This document shows, piece after piece, positions 1-7,139 of a DNA stretch of 64,000 nt; the stretch's first letter is position 1; each line of letters opens with the position of its first letter. The position numbers and the translations under genes are program-made. Under the pieces are notes generated by a model. That model had not been told where the DNA came from. It searched no databases and saw nothing but the letters and a program-made list of their open reading frames with translations. Origin of the DNA: Bog-473 sp963836605 (GTDB taxonomy: Bacteria; Actinomycetota; Acidimicrobiia; Acidimicrobiales; RAAP-2); contig CAWIKB010000009.1 of the NCBI GenBank assembly GCA_963836605.1, positions 124,001-188,000 on the forward strand, read 5' to 3'.

Positions 1-568
1 CGGCATCGGCTGACGTCCAGCCGGCATGTCGGAGACCGTCGGAAGAAAGGGGGAAGATCGCCCCCGAGCCGGCCTTCCATGATGCTCCACCGTTCTGCGG
101 GTAGGCGTTCCACATCTCATAGTCAGTGCAGTTCCCGGTGTCGACAGTGAGCACATGACGATCGCCGGTCGATCTCGCCCCACCTTCAATGAGTGCCCCG
201 GGCGGAATCGGGTAGGGCCCCGGGTCCGACTGGCCCACGTAGGTGAAGTGGACGGGTACCGGGGGCTGCGCGGCCGGCACCACGTTGTAGGGGATCCCGA
301 TCGGCTCGCCGGCGTAGAGTCCCGCCCCAAAGTCAGGGTGAAGTGGAGACGTAGCTCCGATGCTGGTGATGTAGCGGGCCGAGTTGGGGTCGACGGGTAG
401 TTTCGAGATATTGGCGTGCCAGACGTTGTCGGCCGGGAGCACCTGACACCCACCGGTGCCCGGCAGCGTGTCGGCCTGAGCCGTGGTGGGGATCACCAGC
501 AGAGCCACCGCCAGCGCTGAGGCGACGCCGGCGAGGGCGGGCGCTCGGACGAATGGCGGCATCCTCAT
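1..568 (-). CDS. Secreted protein of unknown function, cut by the left edge
   Basis: The frame opens at ATG 568 behind a GGGGGAC ribosome binding site and stays open to base 1, so the C-terminus lies outside the window. The first 32 residues form a signal peptide (basic start, hydrophobic core, Ala-rich TTAQA cleavage region). The mature part, beginning DTLPGTGGCQ, has single cysteines near its start and at the motif TGNCTDYEMW, which could form a disulphide. The last visible residues (AGSGAIFPL, then GWTSADA) look like a conserved core, but I cannot name the family. Exported by Sec is an inference from the signal peptide. Confidence 0.75.
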   Translation of the reverse strand, partial: MRMPPFVRAPALAGVASALAVALLVIPTTAQADTLPGTGGCQVLPADNVWHANISKLPVDPNSARYITSIGATSPLHPDFGAGLYAGEPIGIPYNVVPAAQPPVPVHFTYVGQSDPGPYPIPPGALIEGGARSTGDRHVLTVDTGNCTDYEMWNAYPQNGGASWKAGSGAIFPLSSDGLRHAGWTSADA

Positions 569-717
569 GGCTGTCCCCCGATCGAGCCCAGTGCCGGTGA
601 GTGGCGACAGGCAAGAAGGTAGCCCAATCCTCCCCGCAAAGCTGGTGTCAGGAACTCATTCCAGCCTTCCTCGCTAGGGTTCTCGCGCAACCCCTCGATC
701 GGGAAGGACGAGCAGAC

Positions 718-1374
718 ATGGAGGATCGCCGTACTTCAGCCCTGTATCTCGAACTGGGAAACGGCACGGCCCTTGACTACGAGGGGCGTGCCGGCACGCT
801 GGCGAAACGGACCGGAGCCCAGCGCGTGACATGGTGGGAAAATTGTCACCCCGGACGCACCGATCTCCCGAGGCGGATCGAGGAAGGCTCCATGCTTGCG
901 GTGGCGGAAGTGGGACCAACCTTCCGCCCCCCTGAGTCATCGCCCGATGCCAACGCACATCTCTTCAGTCGTCATTCCCGTCCGAGTCAAGGCATTCTCG
1001 ACGGCCGCCCGACCACCGGGCTGTTGATCGTCTGGATCAGCCCGCGGTCGCCGGACTTGGCGGGGCCGCTGCGCGACTGGGGGGACTTTGTCCACATTCG
1101 CCACATCGCGGCCGCCGGAATCCCCGGTTTCACCCAGATCTCGGTCTTCGAGAACACAGCCGACGTCGACCCCCGCTACATGCATTTCTACGAGTTCGCC
1201 AGTGATGACCCCGAGGGGACCTTCAAGACCATGACGCCTCACGTCGCCCCCCGGCTCGGCGGGGTCGACAGTGAGGCCTACGCGGACTGGGCTGATTGGC
1301 GGGCCCATGGCGGCCGACTCTTCTACTGCAACACCTTCCGTCTTCTCGGGGAGGTTCGGACCTCCGAGGAATAG
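718..1374 (+). CDS. Hypothetical protein, 218 aa
   Basis: I chose ATG 718 because GGAAGGA lies about ten bases upstream; the same frame is open back to 601 but that stretch has no start with a ribosome binding site. The protein is soluble, has no signal peptide and reads as two related halves: one ending near ARGIPPR-type basic residues and a second with ISVFENTADVDPRYMHFYEF. That second motif resembles dimeric alpha-beta barrel proteins (EthD/ABM-like), but this is a weak resemblance and I give no function. It lies 122 bases upstream of ppk2 on the same strand. Confidence 0.6.
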   Translation: MEDRRTSALYLELGNGTALDYEGRAGTLAKRTGAQRVTWWENCHPGRTDLPRRIEEGSMLAVAEVGPTFRPPESSPDANAHLFSRHSRPSQGILDGRPTTGLLIVWISPRSPDLAGPLRDWGDFVHIRHIAAAGIPGFTQISVFENTADVDPRYMHFYEFASDDPEGTFKTMTPHVAPRLGGVDSEAYADWADWRAHGGRLFYCNTFRLLGEVRTSEE

Positions 1375-1496
1375 CCATCGGCAGTCGAAGTCGACCGGAT
1401 GTGGCACCCTGTGCACCGGGACGAGGGGGGACGCAAGTGACACGACGAGGCGCCCGGGCGTGGATGCACCTGATCGGGAGCGGAGGCTGAGCCAGC

Positions 1497-2273
1497 ATGA
1501 ACTCCAAGGAATATCAAGTTGAGCTGGAGCGCCTTCACGTCGAGTTGGCGAAGCTCCAACATTGGGTCCAGTCAACGGGTGCCCGGATCGTCGTGCTGTT
1601 CGAGGGGCGCGACGCGGCAGGGAAGGGTGGGGCGATCAAGCGGATCACCGAGCTCATGAACCCACGGGTGTGCAAGGTCGTGGCGTTGGCTGCTCCGAAC
1701 GAACAGGAACGCACCCAGTGGTACTTCCAGCGCTACGTGGCCAATCTGCCCTCGGCCGGCCATATCGTCCTGTTCGACCGTTCCTGGTACAACCGCGCCG
1801 GCGTCGAGCGGGTGATGGGCTTCTGCTCGGAGGAGGAGCTCCAGGAGTTCCTGCGCACCTGCCCAGAATTCGAGAGGATGTTGATCCGGTCGGGCATCCA
1901 GCTCGTGAAGTACTGGTTCTCAGTAAGTGACGAAGAGCAGGAGCGTCGTCTGCAGTCCCGCTTGGCCGACGCCACGAGACGCTGGAAACTCTCTCCGATG
2001 GACCTCGAGGCCCGGCAGCGCTGGGTCGAATATTCGCAGGCCAAGGATGAGATGTTCACCTACACCGACACCAAACAGTCACCATGGTTCGTCGTCCCGT
2101 CCGATGACAAGAAGGCCGCACGACTCAATTGCATGCATCACCTCCTGAGCATCATCCCCTACGCCGACCACGAGCCTCCGATACCCGGTGACATGAAGCC
2201 CCGACCCGTCGGCACGGGGTACGTTCGCCCACCGATAGAGGAGCAGACCTACGTTCCCACGGTCTATTCCTGA
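1497..2273 (+). CDS. ppk2: Polyphosphate kinase 2 (PPK2 family)
   Basis: PPK2 enzymes transfer phosphate between polyphosphate and nucleoside mono- or diphosphates, acting in the cytosol. The 258-residue length is that of a one-domain PPK2. Walker A is seen at residues 37-45 (GRDAAGKGG) and Walker B at 93-100 (FDRSWYNR, Asp94), followed by the lid region rich in Arg and by the terminal YVPTVY motif typical of the family. The start ATG follows GGGAGCGGAGG. Sub-class (ADP- or AMP-phosphorylating) cannot be decided by eye. The gene ends just before a hairpin that separates it from a convergent neighbour. Confidence 0.92.
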   Translation: MNSKEYQVELERLHVELAKLQHWVQSTGARIVVLFEGRDAAGKGGAIKRITELMNPRVCKVVALAAPNEQERTQWYFQRYVANLPSAGHIVLFDRSWYNRAGVERVMGFCSEEELQEFLRTCPEFERMLIRSGIQLVKYWFSVSDEEQERRLQSRLADATRRWKLSPMDLEARQRWVEYSQAKDEMFTYTDTKQSPWFVVPSDDKKAARLNCMHHLLSIIPYADHEPPIPGDMKPRPVGTGYVRPPIEEQTYVPTVYS

Positions 2274-2280
2274 CGCTCAG

Positions 2281-2299
2281 TCATGGCCTGAAGCCATGA
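2281..2299. terminator. Hairpin between convergent ppk2 and DUF3039 genes
   Basis: Perfect 7-bp inverted repeat TCATGGC/GCCATGA with a five-base loop CTGAA, eight bases after the ppk2 stop and 25 bases before the end of the minus-strand gene. There is no T-tract, so intrinsic termination is only plausible. Confidence 0.45.
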
Positions 2300-2324
2300 G
2301 CGCAAGACGTTGTAGCCGGGCCGT

Positions 2325-2675
2325 TCAGTTCGCGGGCAGCTTCCACCCCATTGACTCGGCGATCTCCTTGCAAGTGGGGCAGAGCCCGTAGCGCTTCGGG
2401 TCACGACCGGGCACCCATTCCTTGCCGCAGAGGGCGCGCACGGCGGTGCCGTTGACGATCCCCTCGACCACGCTGGGCCCGGCCGAGACGAAGTCACCCT
2501 TCTTTCGACCCTTCTTGGGCGTGTACCCCTCGAGCACGATGTGGGCCATGCGGTCGTGATCGCCCTCGTCGAGTTCGGGGTCGGGTCGAGCCGGGGCCAG
2601 GGTGGTAGTCCCGCCCGTGGTCTCGGGCTGCAGCTTCGCCCCGGGACCCGGCGGACGGTCCGATTCATTGTCCAC
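2325..2675 (-). CDS. DUF3039 family protein, 116 aa
   Basis: A small actinobacterial protein of unknown role. The conserved part is the C-terminal half, with MAHIVLEGY, TAVRALCGKEWVPGRDP and LCPTCKEI; the Cys in ALCGK and the CPTC pair look like a zinc-ribbon-like site. The N-terminal 45 residues are acidic and Pro-rich, probably disordered. The start is GTG 2675: TACTCT sits exactly six bases before it on the minus strand and no Shine-Dalgarno is present, which fits a leaderless transcript. Longer upstream frames would run into lon and are rejected. Confidence 0.8.
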   Translation of the reverse strand: MDNESDRPPGPGAKLQPETTGGTTTLAPARPDPELDEGDHDRMAHIVLEGYTPKKGRKKGDFVSAGPSVVEGIVNGTAVRALCGKEWVPGRDPKRYGLCPTCKEIAESMGWKLPAN

Positions 2676-2813
2676 ACCCTTAGAGTAGATGCCCCGATGG
2701 CGGCTTCGGCACCACGGCCTGCGGATTTGTCCCCCGCGCAGGCCAGGGAATGAGACCGACCGCCCGTTTGTTGACCAGTCAGACGAATTGATTTCACTCG
2801 AAAAGGGAAGATC

Positions 2814-5171
2814 ATGGCCACTGAAAACCTGACACTGCCGTTGCTCCCCCTCAAGTCGGGGGTCGTGCTGCCCGGAATGGTCTTCACCATGGCACTCGAG
2901 TCCGACGAGGCCCGCGCCGCGGTGGAGGCAGCCCAGTCGGCGGGCGGCCGCTTGCTCTTGGTGCCCCACATCGAAGGGCGCTACGCCAGTGTGGGGGTGA
3001 TCGCCGAGGTGATGGAAGAAGGAGCCCTGCCCGGAGGCCTGCAGGCCGTTGCGGTGCGAGGTGACCAACGAGCCACCATCGGCACCGGTGTGCCGGGGAC
3101 GGGCGACGCCCTGTGGGTCGAAGCCGAGCCCCTCGACGAGGGCGAGCCGTCGCCCGCGGTGGCTGAGCTGGCCAGGGAATACCGGGCCGTGCTCGAGAAC
3201 ATCCTGCTGAGCCGCGGTGCCCGGCAGATTGCGGCGCAGTTGCGTGACGTCACCGAGCCGAGCCAGTTGGCCGATGTCGCCGGGTATTCACCTGACCTGT
3301 CGCTCTCGCAGAAGGTCGAGGTCCTCGAGACGCTCGACGTCGAAGCGCGGTTGCGCTTGGTCCTCGGATGGGCTCGCGACACGCTGGCGGATCTGACGTT
3401 GCGCGAGCGGATCAAGACCGACGTCGAGGAGGGGATGGAGAAGACCCAGCGCGAATTCCTCTTGCGTCGTCAACTCGAGTCGATCCGAAAGGAACTCGGA
3501 CAACTCGGTGATGGCGATGAGGCCGACCCCGATGACTACCGGGCCAAAGTGGAGGCGCGCGAACTGCCTGAGCACGTGCGGACGGCCGTGCTGCGCGAAG
3601 TGGACAAATTGGAGCGCACCAGCGACCAAAGCCCCGAGACGGGCTGGATACGGACCTGGTTGGACACCGTCCTGGAGCTTCCCTGGGGTACCGAATCCGA
3701 GGACCGGCTCGAGGTCGCCGAAGCAGCACGGATGCTGGACGCCGACCACGACGGCTTGGAGGACGTGAAGGAGCGCATCCTCGAGCACCTCGCGGTGCGC
3801 AAGCTCCAGGCCGAACGGGGCCTCGCACCGGTGGACGGTCGCGGCTCGGGTGCCATTCTGGCCCTCGTGGGCCCGCCCGGAGTCGGGAAGACGTCCTTGG
3901 GCGAATCGGTGGCCGGGGCACTCGGTCGCAAGTTCGTTCGGGTCTCCCTGGGCGGTGTGCGCGACGAAGCGGAAATCCGAGGCCACCGCCGTACCTACGT
4001 CGGCGCGCAGCCGGGCCGCTTGGTGCGGGCATTGCGTGAGGCCGGAACGATGAATCCCGTTATCGTCCTGGACGAGGTGGACAAGCTTGGGGCTGATTTT
4101 CGGGGCGACCCGTCGTCGGCGCTGCTCGAGGTCCTCGACCCTGCTCAGAACCACACGTTCCGTGACCACTATCTCGAGGTTGACCTCGACCTGTCGCGGG
4201 TGATGTTCATCGCGACGGCCAATGTGGTCGACACCATTCCGGGGGCGCTGCTGGACCGGATGGAAGTCATCCGTCTCGACGGCTACACGGAATCAGAGAA
4301 GGTGTCGATCGCCCGGCATCACCTGGTGGGTCGCCAACTGTCGAGAGCCGCGCTACGCGAGGACGAGGTGGAGATCAGCGACGAAGCTCTCCGGAGCATC
4401 GTGGCCGACTACACCCGTGAAGCGGGCGTCCGTTCGTTGGAGCGCGAGCTCGGCCGGTTGCTGCGAAAGGTGGCCACCAAGCTCGCCGCCGGTGAGCGGG
4501 AGGCGCCCGTTTCGGTCGATGTGGCCGACGTGCGCGGTTGGTTGGGCCGGCCTCGCTTCTTCTTCGAAGCGGCGGATCGGACCAGTGTCCCCGGTGTGGT
4601 CACCGGCCTGGCCGTGACCGGAGCGGGCGGCGACGTCCTGTTCGTCGAGGCCAGCGTGTCCGACGGGCCCGAGGGGCTTACCCTGACCGGCCAATTGGGT
4701 GATGTCATGAAGGAGTCAGCCGAGATCGCGCTGTCCTACGTGCGCTCCCATGCGGAGGAGTTGGGCATCGACCCCGCGATCTTCGCTGGAAAGCGTTTCC
4801 ACGTGCACGTGCCGGCAGGTGCCGTGCCGAAGGACGGTCCTTCGGCGGGTGTCACCATGACGACCGCGCTGGTCAGTCTGCTGCGCGGTGTCCCGGTGCG
4901 GTCCGTCGTCGGCATGACGGGGGAGGTCACCCTCCAAGGCCGAGTGTTGCCCATCGGCGGGGTCAAGCAGAAGGTCCTCGCCGCCCATCGGGCCGGATTG
5001 ACCGAAGTGGTCCTCCCGGAGCGAAACGGGCCGGATCTGGAGGATGTCCCTCAGGAAGTGCGCGAGGTCATGACCTTCCATCTGGCCGGAACAATTGCCG
5101 ACGTGCTGACCCCCGCCCTGTCGGGGGAGCAGCACCCGGCAGGCGATCAGGAGCTCCCGGCCGTCGCCTGA
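2814..5171 (+). CDS. lon: ATP-dependent protease Lon (LonA type)
   Basis: Cytosolic AAA+ serine protease that degrades misfolded and regulatory proteins. The 785 residues carry the usual order: N-terminal substrate-binding LON domain (about 8-205), a coiled linker, the AAA+ module with P-loop GPPGVGKT at 353-360 and Walker B around VIVLDEVDKL, then the S16 protease domain. Catalytic Ser677 lies in KDGPSAG and catalytic Lys720 in GGVKQK, the same 43-residue spacing as in Bacillus subtilis LonA. The start ATG follows AAAAGGGAAG. The gene is complete and of normal length; it stands alone, followed by a short DUF2630 gene. Confidence 0.97.
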   Translation: MATENLTLPLLPLKSGVVLPGMVFTMALESDEARAAVEAAQSAGGRLLLVPHIEGRYASVGVIAEVMEEGALPGGLQAVAVRGDQRATIGTGVPGTGDALWVEAEPLDEGEPSPAVAELAREYRAVLENILLSRGARQIAAQLRDVTEPSQLADVAGYSPDLSLSQKVEVLETLDVEARLRLVLGWARDTLADLTLRERIKTDVEEGMEKTQREFLLRRQLESIRKELGQLGDGDEADPDDYRAKVEARELPEHVRTAVLREVDKLERTSDQSPETGWIRTWLDTVLELPWGTESEDRLEVAEAARMLDADHDGLEDVKERILEHLAVRKLQAERGLAPVDGRGSGAILALVGPPGVGKTSLGESVAGALGRKFVRVSLGGVRDEAEIRGHRRTYVGAQPGRLVRALREAGTMNPVIVLDEVDKLGADFRGDPSSALLEVLDPAQNHTFRDHYLEVDLDLSRVMFIATANVVDTIPGALLDRMEVIRLDGYTESEKVSIARHHLVGRQLSRAALREDEVEISDEALRSIVADYTREAGVRSLERELGRLLRKVATKLAAGEREAPVSVDVADVRGWLGRPRFFFEAADRTSVPGVVTGLAVTGAGGDVLFVEASVSDGPEGLTLTGQLGDVMKESAEIALSYVRSHAEELGIDPAIFAGKRFHVHVPAGAVPKDGPSAGVTMTTALVSLLRGVPVRSVVGMTGEVTLQGRVLPIGGVKQKVLAAHRAGLTEVVLPERNGPDLEDVPQEVREVMTFHLAGTIADVLTPALSGEQHPAGDQELPAVA

Positions 5172-5247
5172 CGTCCCGCGTGGCCTAACGTTTCGGCCGC
5201 AGGACGCGGATGCGCTTTCGGCAACACACGTGTGAATGGAGATCCGA

Positions 5248-5490
5248 GTGGACGACCAGGAGATCATCTCGAGAATCAGCGCGCTGGCCGCGGAGGAACA
5301 ACGCCTCGAAGAGGCTCACGTCGGAGAGGGGCTCTCCGACGAGGAGCGCCAGCGCCTTACGACCCTCGAGGTGACGTTGGATCAGCTTTGGGACACGCTC
5401 CGCCAACGGCGGGCCAAGCGTGACGCCGGGCGCGACCCCGATGAGGCGCAGACTCGACCGGCCGGGACCGTCGAGGGCTATCAGCAGTAG
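5248..5490 (+). CDS. DUF2630 family protein, 80 aa
   Basis: Small, highly charged, probably all-helical protein of a family common in actinobacteria; function unknown. The sequence shows a helical N-terminal half with HVGEGLSDEE and then DQLWDTLRQRRA, the family's central motif, and an acidic tail. I prefer GTG 5248 because GGAG lies six bases upstream of it; the in-frame ATG at 5236 has no ribosome binding site. It follows lon by 76 bases on the same strand and may share its transcript. Confidence 0.78.
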   Translation: MDDQEIISRISALAAEEQRLEEAHVGEGLSDEERQRLTTLEVTLDQLWDTLRQRRAKRDAGRDPDEAQTRPAGTVEGYQQ

Positions 5491-5505
5491 CGGAAGTCAG
5501 GCGTA

Positions 5506-5522
5506 GGGCGGCGCCACCGCCC
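5506..5522. terminator. Bidirectional hairpin between convergent genes
   Basis: GGGCGG/CCGCCC inverted repeat with loop CGCCA, placed in the 48-base gap between the ends of the DUF2630 gene and the zinc-ribbon membrane protein. A short T-run (GACTTTG) follows on the plus strand. Confidence 0.45.
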
Positions 5523-5538
5523 GACTTTGAGCCTTTGA

Positions 5539-6186
5539 CTACCTCGCCCTGCGAGCTCGAATGGCCGGCGCAGCCACCGGGACCACAGCGACGATCGCGG
5601 CGATCAGACCCACGAACGAACCCCATGCCCACCCGACGCTCACAACTCCGAATCCCGAAGGCTTGAACACGAAAGCCAGGATGACCAGGACGACGTTGAT
5701 GGCGGAGGCAATCAGGAGGAATTGTTCGACCGAGAGCGGGCTGGAACCCGGCAGCTTCAACAGTCCCAGGGCTTTGAAGACGAAGGCCGCGACGATCAGG
5801 ATCGTCAGGATCAAGACGACATACAGGTAGCCATGGGCGTCCAATCCGCTGCCGCTCGCGCTCCCCAGAGCACCGAGACTGACACTGAACCAGGGTAGGA
5901 AAAGTGAGATGAGGAGGACGAAGGATGCAATGCCGACGATCCGGTCGGTCCGGGCCAGCTGATCCGCATCGAACTTGATCTGGGAGGCGGAGGCAGCCGG
6001 AGGAGCAGCAGACGGAGGAGTAGCGCCCGGAGGAGCAGCGGCCGGACTGGCCGCGGGAGGAGGCGTCGCACCCGCGGCTACAGCTGCGCCCGTTACCGGA
6101 GCAGACAGAGCGGCCCCACAAGCAGGGCAGAATTGCGTGCCTTCGGCTGACTCGGTCTGACAATTCGAGCAGGTAAGAGTAGCCAT
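5539..6186 (-). CDS. Zinc-ribbon membrane protein, 215 aa
   Basis: The start ATG 6186 has a near-perfect GGAGGT seven bases upstream. Residues 1-22 form a zinc ribbon with two CxxC knuckles (CSNC and CPAC), followed by a long Ala/Pro linker and four hydrophobic segments that should span the membrane, the first with the motif LFLPWFSVSLG. The C-terminus is basic (RARRAR), which predicts a cytoplasmic end. Proteins of this layout are common and unassigned; sensing or membrane scaffolding would be a guess. It is convergent with the DUF2630 gene. Confidence 0.75.
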   Translation of the reverse strand: MATLTCSNCQTESAEGTQFCPACGAALSAPVTGAAVAAGATPPPAASPAAAPPGATPPSAAPPAASASQIKFDADQLARTDRIVGIASFVLLISLFLPWFSVSLGALGSASGSGLDAHGYLYVVLILTILIVAAFVFKALGLLKLPGSSPLSVEQFLLIASAINVVLVILAFVFKPSGFGVVSVGWAWGSFVGLIAAIVAVVPVAAPAIRARRAR

Positions 6187-6346
6187 TCTGTTTACCTCCA
6201 TCGTCCTTGTGGGAGACAGCAAAGGAAACAGTAGTTGGCGGGTGGCTCTGATGCTCGGACATTGGGCTCCGACGGAGCCGGGCGAAGCCCGCTGGCCTGG
6301 GCTTCCTATCTTCCGGGCCCCGTTTCAAGGTTGGTGGCGTGCAACC

Positions 6347-6886
6347 TCACCCAGATGGATCGAGAACCTTGAGGAAGTTCGAAAGATCCTCGGCGTGCTC
6401 CTCCTCGACGGCGAGGATGTCCTCGAGCATGCGGCGCGTGGTGGGATCGTTGGTCCCCAACCACCGCACGATCTCCCCGTAGGAGGAGATGGCGACCCGT
6501 TCGGCCACCAGGTCCTCCTTGACCATGTCGAGCAGGTCCTTCCCGGGCACGTACTCGGCGTGACTGCGTTTCACCAGGGTCTCGGGGTTGAAGTCGGGTT
6601 CGCCCTGCAGCTGGACGATCCGGGCTGCGATGAGGTCGGCATGCCCCTGCTCCTCGGTCGCATGCTGGAGGAATTCCTGGGCCACCGGCACTGAGTCGAT
6701 CCCTTCGGCCATGTAATAGTGCCGCTTGTAGCGCAGCACGCAGATCAGTTCAGTGGCCAGTGCTTCGTTCAGCACTGTGATCACCCGCTCGCGGTCCGCA
6801 CCGTAGGAATCGGTCACGGGTCCCTGATCAATATGCTCGCGGGCTTTGCGCCGAAGGTCGGATACGTCAGACAGGAATTCGTTCAC
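6347..6886 (-). CDS. Ferritin-like/bacterioferritin-type di-iron protein
   Basis: Four-helix-bundle ferritin-like protein of 179 residues. Di-iron ligands can be seen in the helices: NEALATELICVLRY, then ATEEQGHADLIAARI, EDLVAERVAISSYGEI and AVEEEHAEDL, giving the E, ExxH, E, ExxH pattern. Such proteins oxidise and store iron or protect against peroxide. There is no haem-binding Met that I can assign, so 'bacterioferritin' is only a family label. The start GTG 6886 is set by TACGGT six bases upstream, a leaderless arrangement; the longer open frame to 6967 lacks a ribosome binding site. Confidence 0.85.
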   Translation of the reverse strand: MNEFLSDVSDLRRKAREHIDQGPVTDSYGADRERVITVLNEALATELICVLRYKRHYYMAEGIDSVPVAQEFLQHATEEQGHADLIAARIVQLQGEPDFNPETLVKRSHAEYVPGKDLLDMVKEDLVAERVAISSYGEIVRWLGTNDPTTRRMLEDILAVEEEHAEDLSNFLKVLDPSG

Positions 6887-6980
6887 AGTCCGACCGTACC
6901 CACGGTTGCAGCCTGCCAAACCAGCGGAGCCCGTTGCGAGATCGCCAAATGGGGCATGCCGTAGCATTGCGCTCCGATCC

Positions 6981-7053
6981 GGGGCTGTAGCTCAGTGGTT
7001 AGAGCAGGGGACTCATAATCCCTCGGTCGCAGGTTCGATCCCTGCCAGCCCCA
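6981..7053 (+). tRNA. tRNA with CAU anticodon (elongator Met or lysidine Ile2)
   Basis: A full cloverleaf folds: acceptor GGGGCTG/CAGCCCC, D-arm GCTC/GAGC, anticodon arm GGGGA-CTCATAA-TCCCT, and T-arm GCAGG-TTCGATC-CCTGC, with discriminator A at 7053. The anticodon is CAU. The middle of the molecule (GGTTAGAGCAGG, GACTCATAATC, GGTCGC) resembles E. coli tRNA-Ile2, whose C34 is changed to lysidine, but the TilS identity pairs C4-G69 and C29-G41 are absent, so Met is equally possible. CCA is not encoded. Confidence 0.93.
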
Positions 7054-7069
7054 CCCTGCCAGCCCCACC
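7042..7069 (+). repeat. 14-bp duplication of the tRNA 3' end
   Basis: CTGCCAGCCCCACC occurs twice head to tail; the first copy is the 3' acceptor end of the tRNA. It could be a remnant attachment site or simple slippage. No integrase is nearby. Confidence 0.7.
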
Positions 7070-7139
7070 CCTCCAGTCGCACCACCCCCTTCGCTCCCTG
7101 CAGCAGGGAGCTGGCCGCGCTCTGACAGTCTTGCAGCCG

